Positions 21,409 to 31,753 of a stretch of 47,327 nucleotides of DNA are shown here, piece by piece. The notes beneath the pieces were generated by a model. It worked only from the letters and a program-made list of their open reading frames with translations, was not told where the DNA came from and did not search any database. This DNA is from Zygnema cylindricum (Eukaryota; Streptophyta; Zygnematophyceae; Zygnematales; Zygnemataceae), in NCBI GenBank assembly GCA_037447655.1, contig JBBHKE010001413.1, positions 7,830 through 55,156 of the forward strand, in the 5' to 3' direction. Position 1 is the first letter of the stretch, and every line of letters starts with the position of its first letter. Made by a program: the position numbers and the translations under genes.

Positions 21409-23604
21409 AATGGTCGGTTCTCAGATTTTACATTTGTCATCAGATTTTTTTGTAGATGTTTTTTTTATTGTTGGCATTTACAATTGTGCTTAAATAGAAT
21501 TTAAACGCCATTTTTTTTTTCTGCCCGTAAGGCCAAATGTTTAATAAGGGGAACCGAAATAATTGCTGCCAAGTTCTATGTTCAATTTTACGTTCGTAAC
21601 TGTCCGTCCTGTCGTTATAATTTGTAGGAGCGAATTTTTGATCCTTATGTTTTTTCTTAAACAGTAAAAGTCAGGATTACATAAGTTGTTTAGGTCAGTT
21701 GTTTGATATATGATCACTGTGGTCTGATGCCCTATTGAAGCTTGTATCAAAAAATAGCTTTATGGTTGCGTATACCCCTTCAAATAATTTAGTTTATAAG
21801 GTGCAAACGTTTATATACAAACACACACACACACACCACTTTGAAAAAAAAAACAAGCAAAATAGAGAGAAGTTATCGAATTTTTTTAGTTGTTTGTTAA
21901 CATATTCATACCACTACTAGTTCATAACTCGACCTTGATGTTGATGCTATAGTCCTTCCTTCTCCCTCTCCCCCCACTTGGCGTGAAGCGCCAAAAGGAT
22001 GGAAGTCGCAAACTATGATAGCATGTTGAAGCAAGAAACACGTCACACAAAATGGTTTGTTTTAGGCTTTTTAAAAAACAAGATTTTATTTGCAATGAGT
22101 ATTACACTGTGTACTGTAAGAATGTTATCAACACTAATTTGGTGCCGATTTTGTTTGCCCTCTGACCACAAAATATTGTTAAAATGCTATTTTTTTTCTT
22201 CATGCTAATAATTTAAATGGTCCAGAGACAGCCATGTCATTTGGACCTGGACTAGAGTTAACGCTAACGATTTATTGCCTCTAATAATGATTCACGGTGT
22301 ATTCGAGGGAAAAAAAATCAAGAACTGCATATGCGTGCCACGTGTTATAAAATTAAGAACCTCAATTTAAAGCCGGATAAGTGAAATCGAACAACCGTTT
22401 CTAAAAATATATGCCTACTACCTTTGTCGTTTATAAAGAACTGTTTTGATGTTTTTTTTGTCCCTCTTTTGAATATCTATTGACAAGAATAGCAGAGAAA
22501 CACCTTCCACTCACAAGTTACCAGTGATTGGTATTACCAGTGTGTTAACAAAAATAGATTGCAGATAACAACATCATGTTGTTCCTATCAAAGAATGAAA
22601 AAGTGAAATTCACACTTAACAGTGGGTAAAATATGCTCCAGAAAAATAAACATAAATATCACTTAAATCAAAGACCCACGAAAAATATAAACTATCAACC
22701 TTACAACTTCTTTGACTGTTGAAGAGGCAACATATTTTTGTTCTATGCACTTGATGAAAAAGTAACTTACCTATTTTACTGATTCATCCAACCTCTTAGA
22801 GAGAAACATAGATCTACGCTTAGAACTCAATTGATGATGGACATTTATAACATTAATTGCCACACAATGTCATATGGTGCGTATTCCATGTTTTGTGGAC
22901 AACTTCAACAAATGTGCAATCGACCAATTTGGCAACATATGGAACAAAAAATGATCAGCATGCTATATGTAGCATATGCCACTTGATGAGTCGTTCTTTT
23001 GGGCATCAGTCAATGATTGGACTTGACCAATAAAAAAGGGGCTGACTTTATTAAAAAGCGCGATGGTAAACCATCTAAGTTCATGGGGAACAAAAGAGAA
23101 TAAATGACCTTATAAGTTGTCATGCCACTTCATACCCTAATTTCTTTCTCTGTCATTTCATAGTGTACATTTTTTACATGTGTGTTATATAACCGACCTA
23201 TTTGTTGGTGCTGCTCATTTGTTTGTTGTTGTCTTTATCACTTGTTTCAAGCGCGGTGAATCCATTTGAGTTTGTTGAAGCCTCGATATTAATTTCATTC
23301 GTTACTTGTCCACCATGACTGACTCATGTGAATAGGTTACGAGCCCATAGGGCCACCTTGGCAAGTTTGATGGTTTGGCCATGGAAAGCTTAGGCACCAC
23401 TCTCGAGAAACGAACTGTTAGCGATTACAGCTCGATTGTGGCACTCGACCCGGTTTGGACCAAAACAGTTTCAAACTACACTAAACTTGGTTTCAAGCGA
23501 ACCAGACCGTTGAAACCCCCAATGGTTCGGTTCGATAAAACCGCCTTGTGCGGTTGTGGCTGTCCTTTTTTTGTGGTACAGGTTGGTCGGTTTGTCGTCA
23601 AGTA
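21409..23604. other. Intergenic sequence between MYB copies, no gene recognised
   Basis: AT-rich, with a short CA run near 21823 and one right terminus of the TA-flanked family at 22299 (CTCTAATAATGATTCACGGTG followed by TA). The left end of that element was not found. The 82-codon ORF at 23375-23623 has no recognised domain. Confidence 0.4.
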
Positions 23605-24151
23605 CACCGCGAATCGTTATTAGTGTCAAAGTTTAATTAGTGTTGAGAAAAAATTATCGTTATTAATGCTAATTAGGAATTTGATTTAAAAAAAAAAAGG
23701 TGTATTCTAATTTTGGCGTTAATGCTAATTTGGGAGTTAAAAAAAAAGAATAATCGCCGTACAATTGTATACATTAATATATATGTCCGTACAAAATATT
23801 AGAAATAGTACGCCATCGCGAAATTTTAATATCTGTACATGTCAGACTAATTTACGGCAGTTATGTGACCAGATTGAATCCCGTTTTTTGAGCGCACATT
23901 CCTATGAGTGCACGTCTGATTTAATTCATTTTCTGTAAATTTTTACTTGAAAAGGTACATTTATGTACGGTCTGACATAGACCGTACACCACACTATTTA
24001 GATATTATTGTACTTTCGTTTTTTACGCTATTTTGTACTATACCTCAATTAACGTAAAGGAAAAATTAAAATCATGCATACTATTTAAAAAAAAAACCAA
24101 GATTTCAGGAACCCAAATTAGAGTTATATACTCTAATAACGATTCGCGGTG
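23605..24151. mobile_element. TA-flanked MITE with perfect 19-bp inverted repeats
   Basis: It starts CACCGCGAATCGTTATTAG, ends with the exact inverse, and is bordered by TA (23603-23604, 24152-24153). At 547 bp with no ORF it is a non-autonomous member of the family at 867-2998. Confidence 0.75.
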
Positions 24152-26551
24152 TAGTAAGATGCGATGGTATTTAAATTGTTCGAGCTGAAAATTAAATACG
24201 ACATGTAGGGAGCTGTAGTACTTTAAATCACAGCGTAAAACGCCTGTTTTGGCTTTAAAAGCTCACTTGTTGAAGAACCGCGATGGCCCGCAAAAAAACA
24301 ACGTGAGAATCTCAATGATTTTCACAGTAGAGGGGAATCAGGTTGGACCCGTCATTTCAGTACGCGTGTAACACTTGCGGGAGAAAAAACAAAAAGGATG
24401 CACTAAAATTGCCCGTCGAAATTCTATGAGATACTTTTAGCCGTTGCAAAATGAAAACAGGTTTGTCCAATTGGGAATTGATCCCCCAAAAAATTGTGAC
24501 GCTTAGGCGAGCAAGAAATAAAGTTTTTTTTTTTTTACATGTTTTTGTTCTTCCTCGATAGCCACGCGATGGGCAGAATTCTTGACGCGTGGCGTATAGT
24601 AGACTCACCAAAATGGGTCTCGCGCAGAAATAGCGTTTTTTAACCCAATAAATGCGTGTAATGAGCGGCTGTCCCCCAGTCTCAAATGTACTTCTGTGCA
24701 ATCTGGACTGGGAGTACGTGTAAAAGTAATCATTGCCATTACATGCGGAAAATCTGTCGTTATATGCTGAAAATGCCCGTTCGGGTTCCAAACATGTGGG
24801 TAGACGTCTACACCTGTCACATATTTGAAGTAATGAAGGCGCAAGTAATGATTGACATAGGAACACTTTGAAAAGTACACCGTAAAATCTGCGCTAAAAT
24901 CCAAAGTAACGTTTCAAAGTTTCGGTTACATGGGAATACGCCCTTAACCAGCTTCTGTCTCTCCAGCCGGACGTTTTCAAAAGCATTAAGAATGCGACAA
25001 ACTTTTCTCTACGAAACTTGAGAGCCACTTCTAGATCATTTACGTGATTCCTGACGAAATAATAACTCGGTAAGCAAATTCTTTCGCCGTGCTGGCACAT
25101 GCGAATCAGCGGTTGGCAGACACGTTGGCCGCATCCTGCTGCTGACATGCTAGATGACGTCACGTCAGAACATATCCAAAATGCCGAACGCCGCTGAGCA
25201 CCTCACCGGAAAAGCTACAGTAGGCGTTGAGGGCTACGCTACGCTACGCTAGCCTGGAACTGAACGTGTGCGACAGCGAAGCACATTCAAATGTGTCCCC
25301 ATCAAAACCCCCTTCACATTGTACGGACGAGATCCCATGAAATCAGACAGCTTTTTAGATCGTCCGCGCGAACGTCCAAGCTGACGACGCCGCGCGAAAG
25401 ATGACTGTCGCACATGGAATGACGTCGCCGTCAGCTACGCCCACGTCACCTGTTTGTGGTCTCGAGGCCTTCGCATTGGCGCATCCGGCCCCCGCGATCG
25501 CCGGTCGCCGGTTTCGACGGCAAGCCGCGCCTGAAGCCAGCGCGCGGCCAGGCGCGGGGCGAGCTGGCCGTGCCCGCTGCACCGGGCAGACAGCCGCGTC
25601 AAAGGGCCCGCGAGGACGTTTCCTTCCAAACAAAAAATACGATCGCGCTTCTCCCTTGGAAAGGTGACCAACAAAATTCTGACACGTGGAAGGCATCCGA
25701 AAAGAATGTCAGTTGTGTTCAACCGAATAGCTGACGTCGGCACGTCGCACGATCCCGGGATAGAAAAACGAGAAAATTAAAAAGAAAGGAAAAAAGGAAA
25801 AAAAAGGTCCGAAACCAAGTGATCGAACAAAGATATGGTACAAAGGTACAATGTACATATGTACTTTTAGTACCACATGAAAACCCAAACAACGGTGACT
25901 ACAGTATGGCATGGAGATGCGCAGATTCTGCTGTAAAATGAGACAATGACAGAATTAATTTTGTTTGTGACAGTGGAAAAAAATGTCTGAAACTTTTACG
26001 TTTTTTTCTTTCTTTTGAGTTCTCTTTCCTAATTGCCTGAGAGTACACCTAGGCGTATACACGCCACGTGGAGGGATCTCACCTTTCTCCGTTACCCATT
26101 ATTGCTTACGACAGGTCGAATCTTTGTCAGAAAACGACAAAGTAAAAATTGCCCACGGTTTTCCACCGATGCGTCATCAATAAAGTTGACAAATCTATGT
26201 CCGTACACATGCGTGCCTGGATGTGTCCAAACCCAGAGACGAACCTCCGTCCTTGTCGAGTCCTTTAACTTTAGCGCCCACACATTTACAATTCTTGTCT
26301 TATTATCTCGTCAAAGAAACACAAGTCTTTAAGATTTCTCGCTAACGACAAAAGCCATCCTACCCCCGCGATATGAACCTTCCTATTCCTTCCTATCGAG
26401 TTTCAATTTCTTCTCTGTAACACTCGAAATTTTCTGTTACTTTTGCCCTTTTTTCTTCATTTTATTCTTCTACTACTTTACATTTTATTATTTTTCACGA
26501 ACCGGTGTTTCTTTCCTTCTCGATACCCAACCCCTCCACTTTCCCAGACAA
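24152..26551. other. Upstream region of the second MYB gene
   Basis: No supported gene. A GC-rich island at about 25480-25620 produces opposed ORFs that look compositional. A small ACGCT repeat lies at 25222-25246. CCGTAC/GTACGG hexamers are scattered through it. Confidence 0.35.
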
Positions 26552-28318
26552 ATGCCGCAAAACGACAAGGTCAGTCCTCGCCGCCCGTGGACCGCGGCGG
26601 AAGATGCGGCGCTGAGACTCCTCGTGGAATCCGGCGGCGGCAAGGAGTGGGTCCGTACGGCTTCGCACGTGCCAGAACTTGCCGGCCGGTCTCCGAAAAG
26701 CTGCCGGCGGCGGTGGCTGCAGCATCTCGACCCGCAGGTGGGTTGCGGCGGCCGTACGGATTTGCAGATTTGTCGTATGCGCGGATGGACGGCTGGCCAA
26801 TGCGGGGGCTTCTGGGTGGTGTGACGTGACAGGTCTGCCGGAGGCGATTCAGCGAACAGGAGAGCCGTACGGTCGCCGTGGCGCACGTGCGGTACGGACC
26901 GAGCTGGGCGAGAATCGCGCGGGAGCTGCCGGGCAGAACGGACAACGCGGTCAGAGTGAGTCACGAGTCCGCACGTGCCGGAATCGGCAGCTAGCGGGTG
27001 CTATCGGCGATGCGCTGACGTGGAAAAGCTACGCGCTACTGTGAAATTGTGCGCAAGTATTGACGTAATGTGCGTGTATTGTCGTTTTTGTCTTGTTGCG
27101 CAGAGCCACTGGCACAGCTGGCTGCGCGCGCGGCAGGCGGAGGTGCTGGCGAGCGTGCGGAGGGACCCCACGGTGAGGCGGGGGGCAGAGGAAGCAGGCG
27201 GGGGGGGGGGTGTGCGGCATGCGGGGATGAGGATGGGAGGCGGCGACCGGATTCGCCATGTGGGATGGGATGGGGTGGGAGGGTGGGGACTGGAGCGGCA
27301 CGAGAAGGACAGGGTCTGAGGGCGTTTGTGAGAAGGGAATGTGGAGCACGGAATCCGAAATAAAGTGTGTTTCTTTTCATGTCGATATCTGGTTGGAAAT
27401 GGGAACAGAGTGTGTGATGTGACACATGTCACACATGCAACAATTTCGATGCGTGCCACCATGCAGATGAGACAAAGAAATGGAATGGTTACAATTTTTT
27501 CAGTACGGTGGAGCTCCGTGTAGAAAATATCACATGTAGTCTTTTACTTTTTACCGTCTCCGTCTCCCTCTCCCTGTCCACTACCTCACCAAAACCCTCT
27601 CCCTCTCCCTATCCCTATCCCATTCCCTCTATCTCCCGAATGTTGACGTACGTGAAACGTGCGCTCGATATCCGGAATTGTGGTAATATCCACACTAAAA
27701 CCAATATAAAATTGGACCAACCAGCATAACATCTGAGCTAACATCTGAGCTAACATCTGAGCTGGTGGTACAGGGGGGGTTAGTACATTTACAGCTAAAG
27801 TGAAAGGTCCCAGGTTCAAATCTTGGCCGGCTCATCAATCCCTTTATTGGGATCGTCCATTCTATCCCCCAATTCTAGGAATCTTAACATGGTATCAAAG
27901 CCAGGGGGACCAGGTTTACATGGACTATTATGACCAGCTACCTCTCGAGGGGGGGTGTTGACGTACGTGAAACGTGCGCTCGATATCCGGAATTGTGGTA
28001 ATATCCACACTAAAACCTATATAAAATTGGACCCACCAGCATAACATCTGAGCTGGTGGTACAATGGTTAGTACATTCACAGCTAAAGTGAAAGGTCCCA
28101 GGTTCAAATCCTGACCGGCTCATCAATCCCTTTATTGGGATCGTCCATTCTATCCCCGATTCTAGGAATCTTAGCACCGAAACCCCCCTCTCTCTACATC
28201 TCTCTCTCTCCTTCTCTCTCTCTCTCTCTCTCGCTCTCTCGCTCTCTCTCTGGCTCTCTCCGCTCTCTCGCTCTCTCGCTCTCTCGCTCTCTCTTGCTCT
28301 CTCGCTCTCTCGCTCGCG

Positions 28319-28417
<99 letters not shown>

Positions 28418-28428
28418 CTCTCCCCCCC

Positions 28429-28496
<68 letters not shown>

Positions 28497-29851
28497 TCTC
28501 TCTCTCTCTCTCGCCCTCCCTCTTCTTCCTCTCTCTCCCCCTCTCCTTACTCTCATCTCCCCCTCTCCTTACTCTCATCTCTATTTCTCTCTCTCCCCTC
28601 TCTCCTCTTTCTCCCTCCCTCCTCTCTCCCCCCTCTTCAATCTCTCCCTCCCTCCCTCGCTCTCTCTCTCCCCCTCCCTCGCTCTCTCTCTCCCCCTCCC
28701 TCCCTCGCTCTCTCTCTCTCCCTCCCTCCCTCGCTCTCTCTCTCTCCCTCCCTCGCTCTCTCTCTCTCCCTCCCTCCCTCGCTCTCTCTCTCCCTCCCTC
28801 CCTCGCTCTCTCTCTCCCTTCCTCGCTCTCTCTCTCTCCCTCCCTCCCTCGCTCTCTCTCTCTCCCTCCCTCCCTCGCTCTCTCTCTCTCCCTCCCTCGC
28901 TCTCTCTCTCTCCCTCCCTCCCTCGCTCTATCTCTCTCCCTCCCTCCCTCGCTCTCTCTCTCTCCCTCCTCCCCCCCTTGTGTTTTATCACTTTTACTGT
29001 TCATTTCAATTCATCGAGTTTTAGTTGCCCCCTTTTTTTGCTTTAACTCCGTTTCAATTTTGAGATTTTCGTGGTAGGCTTGTTTTTTTTTTTTTTTTTT
29101 TGTGGTTATTTTCGAATTTGGATTCTCATCGGAGGCTGAAATTTTGCAGGCGGCCGATCTCCATGCGAAATCAGTTTTCGGGACAACCGACGAAATGTTA
29201 AAAATTGCGATTTTGGAAAGGGGTACAAATGGGAGTCAAAACATGTGTCGCTGGGCTCTCCACCTGATGGAAAATGGAGCAGAAAATGGGTCTTGGAAAG
29301 ACGCAAATAAAGAGTATTTAGATCGAGGAATTGCTGAAAATGAGAGGGAGGAATCAAACGGACAATCAGGAGACAACTTAAATTTGTTATTTAGAGTGGA
29401 TACAAAGGGGTCTCCCGAGTCAAATAGGTTTTTTGAGGATGCAATACAAGGGATTTTTGGGGAAGTAAATAATATTAATGGTTTTCTGTTGAAAGAGAAA
29501 ATGTCGATGTCTCTCGAAAAAGAATTTCCATCCTCATTAAATTATCATTGTGTAGAAGTACCCGTTTTAGAATCGAATAATTGCAAAGATCAAAATTCTG
29601 CAAAAATCTCTCTAAAAGATTTGATTCAGAAATATAAAATGAAGGCAGAAGCGGAAATTTCTTCGCTAAAAACGGTCCCTGGATTGTGTTTAATTCATTC
29701 CGCGAAATCTTACCACAACGGAGCATCGGAAATAGCGTGTACCGAAACCGGTGAAACTAGTAGACTTATTATGGAAGAGAGTTTTTCTCCACTTGCTGAA
29801 TCAGCAGATTTTTGGACTTGGATGAGAGTGACATCTCTCCTTCTAATTTGA
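26552..29851 (+). CDS. R2R3-MYB transcription factor, copy 2 (4 exons)
   Basis: Predicted exons are 26552-26737, 26833-26955, 27104-27172 and 29150-29851, all phase 0, giving 359 residues. The first three exons have exactly the lengths of copy 1. R2 begins RPWTAAEDAALRLLVESGGG and is then identical to copy 1 through exon 2; exon 3 gives SHWHSWLRARQAEVLASV. The C-terminal exon shares VFGTTDEM, NMCRWALHLMENG and a KAEAE motif with copy 1 but is otherwise divergent and 39 codons shorter. Intron 3 is 1977 bp against 481 bp in copy 1, enlarged by a TRIM element and a CT tract. No frame damage is visible, so it may be functional if intron 3 is removed. Head-to-tail tandem duplicate with start codons 7062 bp apart. 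Confidence 0.82.
26635..26981 (+). repeat. 347-bp tract identical to 19573-19919
   Basis: Second member of the identical pair, including the whole of intron 1. Upstream exon 1 sequence, intron 2 beyond 26981 and exon 3 all differ from copy 1. Confidence 0.9.
27759..27834 (+). other. tRNA-like cloverleaf in TRIM LTR1
   Basis: Acceptor GAGCTGG/CCGGCTC closes fully with one G-T wobble. The D-stem is GTAC/GTAC with a G-run-expanded loop, the anticodon stem TTTAC/GTGAA with loop AGCTAAA, and the T-stem CCAGG/CTTGG with loop TTCAAAT. The box A and box B regions match Pol III promoter consensus apart from the enlarged D-loop. Confidence 0.7.
28050..28122 (+). other. tRNA-like cloverleaf in TRIM LTR2 (73 nt)
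   Basis: It has canonical tRNA numbering throughout: acceptor 7 bp (GAGCTGG/CCGGCTC), T8, D-stem GTAC/GTAC with an 8-nt loop containing A14, the GG pair and A21, anticodon stem TTCAC/GTGAA, 5-nt variable region, T-stem with four of five pairs, loop TTCAAAT, and discriminator A. Box B is GGTTCAAATCC and box A TGGTACAATGG. The anticodon loop is AGCTAAA, so positions 34-36 would be CTA, but position 33 is G instead of the universal T. Normal translation use is therefore doubtful. Confidence 0.75.
28185..28976 (+). repeat. CT-rich microsatellite/minisatellite of about 790 bp
   Basis: The first half is nearly pure CT with GCTCTCT variants. From about 28640 a higher-order unit appears, CTCCCTCCCTCGCTCTCT, repeated a dozen or more times at about 30-37 bp. 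It lies in intron 3 of MYB copy 2, pyrimidine-rich on the sense strand. Long ORFs on both strands here are artefacts of the repeat. Confidence 0.92.
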
Positions 29852-30574
29852 GTCATGAAACAGAAAAAAATGATTTTTCTTCGTCTATTTTCTACCATAT
29901 ATAGAATGGACTAAGTTCTAGATGATGGCTGTTTTAACATTTTTCAGCTAAAAGGTACACACTTAAAAGATGTTTTCCCATTCGTTCATTATTTTGTACA
30001 GTTATCCTTTAAGCTTCAAGTATTCAGAGTAAACTTCCAACATATGTTATTATATGTTTAAAATAAGTTGATTATAAAGTTTTGTCTTTACGATTTAAGT
30101 TTCTGTGGTAGTACTCACTGCGGTCCGTTCAAAATAAAAAAAATGTGCATATCAAAGTTTCCCAAATTTAGTGTTTTGGAAAGTGAGAGTTTCACAGTTT
30201 CCTCTGTTTATTGTTCAGATAGAGTAGAATTTAGACAATGGCACTTTTGGAATAAAGAAAAAGACAAAGAAATAAGAAAAATAAAAAGTAAAAGAAAGTA
30301 GATGGATAATTCTATGTCTTTTTCACAGTAATGCAATTTATCGCTGGAAAATGATTATTGCCCCACATATAACGTAAATCCATGGAGGCAGTGATGGTTC
30401 TTTGCCAGGGGTTATTTTTAATGCTTTTTTTTTTTTCTTTTTTTCGCTTTTGAGTAGGTTGCCAACACCTTTTTAAAAAGCTCTTTAAGACGAGGATGGA
30501 AAATATGGCAAAATTTAGAAGGAAAAATAGTTGGATAACTTCATGTGCATAGAACTAAACAAGTTGTAGATACA
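29852..30574. other. 3' flank of MYB copy 2, no gene recognised
   Basis: AT-rich, with several AATAAA-like strings that could serve as polyadenylation signals. There is no supported ORF. Confidence 0.35.
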
Positions 30575-30861
30575 TAATACATCCATCCTCATAATACATT
30601 TTAATAATATAAGACATACAAAATTCAATTACCGACTAAAATTTCACTGTTAAATATAAACTGTAATTGTCACGTCATTTCACTTTTTCCTGGTTATGTC
30701 AAAAATGGTTTTGTTTCGATAAATTAGTCGAGGAACAAATATGGCTACTCAATTGGATCAGAATCTCTCTCTGCTGTTGTGGTTTGTGTTTGCACCCTTT
30801 TTCCCCTTTTCCTTTTTTTCTTATAAATGTTGTGATCTCTTAATCGATCTTATTTTCAGAA
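30575..30861. repeat. Duplicated segment copy A, left part
   Basis: Nearly identical to about 37750-38036. It is separated from its continuation at 33897 by a 3035-bp non-LTR element; in copy B the two parts are contiguous. Confidence 0.75.
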
Positions 30862-31140
30862 TCTAACTCTGTCGTCTTCCTCCTCCTCGCTACGCGACAT
30901 TTCTTACTTCGCGCCACTATGTACCTGCGGATCTAACTCTGTCGTCTTCCTCCTCGCTACGCGACATTTCCTACTTTGCGCCACTATGTACCTGCGGATC
31001 GGGCCTGCGGCCGCTGCCAGCCGCACGAACACTAGCAAAACCGTAGGTACGACCCCCCTATATCGTAATTAGCCTCTTACCCCCCTCCCATGAATCGCCA
31101 GACTCCCCATCCCCCCTTATAGCGAGTTCCAAACATCATC

Positions 31141-31152
31141 CACACACACACA

Positions 31153-31238
<86 letters not shown>

Positions 31239-31240
31239 CA
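31141..31240 (+). repeat. CA dinucleotide microsatellite
   Basis: Almost pure CA with a few CGCA interruptions, inside the 5' region of the non-LTR element and followed by C homopolymer runs near 31277-31302 and 31453-31480. ORFs reading through it are artefacts. Confidence 0.9.
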
Positions 31241-31753
31241 CGATATAAAACAAACAAAAAAAAATGACTTTTCTTCCCCCCCCCCCCCCCCTCCCCCCCC
31301 TATACCCCTTATACACCGAGGAAGCGATACTTGAACCCTCTTCCTCCCCCTCTTCCCCCCTCCCCCCTCTCTCCCACTCTCTTTTTCGACAAGAAAAAAA
31401 TATAATAAATAAATAAAAAACAAAAATAACATATTTTGACATCTCTTTCCCTCCCCCCCCCCCCCCCCCCCCCCCCCCTCCTTCTTTACCTTCCCCCCCC
31501 CCTCACCCCCCCCATTTTTTTCGAGTTCCTCTGACATTTCCCCTCTACCAAAACTTGGCACGTCAACCCTCCCTCCCGCTCCCCCCCAATTTTCCTTCGG
31601 CATCAACTTCTTTACCCTCTACCCTTCTTCCCCATTGGCCTTTTACCCCCGCATATCCCCATACCCCCATACCACTATTTCAATCATCTTCCCTTTTTCA
31701 CGCACGCCTCTTCTCCCTCGTTCAGCTCGTCCACCTAAACCTCGCACACAAGC

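Larger units (their letters stand above)
27641..28176 (+). mobile_element. TRIM: miniature LTR retrotransposon with tRNA-bearing LTRs
   Basis: Two direct repeats, 27641-27889 (249 bp) and 27956-28176 (221 bp), both start TGTTGACGTACGTGAAACG and end in CA (CTTAACA and CTTAGCA). The 66-bp interior starts with a primer-binding site TGGTATCAAAGC (one change from the usual complement of initiator tRNA-Met) and ends with a purine tract CTCGAGGGGGGG directly before the second LTR. The 5-bp duplication CCGAA flanks the element (27636-27640, 28177-28181). It is non-coding, so it depends on proteins supplied in trans. LTR1 is longer mainly through two extra TAACATCTGAGC units. It lies in intron 3 of MYB copy 2. 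Confidence 0.9.

Noticed and set aside
23375-23623. 82-codon ORF with a CGCGC motif as a small cysteine protein.
   Set aside because: No signal peptide or family resemblance; it ends in the terminus of a TA-flanked MITE.
28050-28122. A genuine amber-suppressor tRNA gene.
   Set aside because: Position 33 is G instead of T and the sequence is part of an LTR. A tRNA-like promoter or structural module is the safer call.
28135-29046. A 303-codon plus-strand ORF and a 277-codon minus-strand ORF (Ser/Leu- and Arg/Glu-rich).
   Set aside because: Both are produced by the CT repeat in an intron; open frames in every register are expected there.
31077-31606. Cys/Val-rich ORFs resembling a cysteine-rich protein.
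   Set aside because: Translation of the CA microsatellite and C runs.
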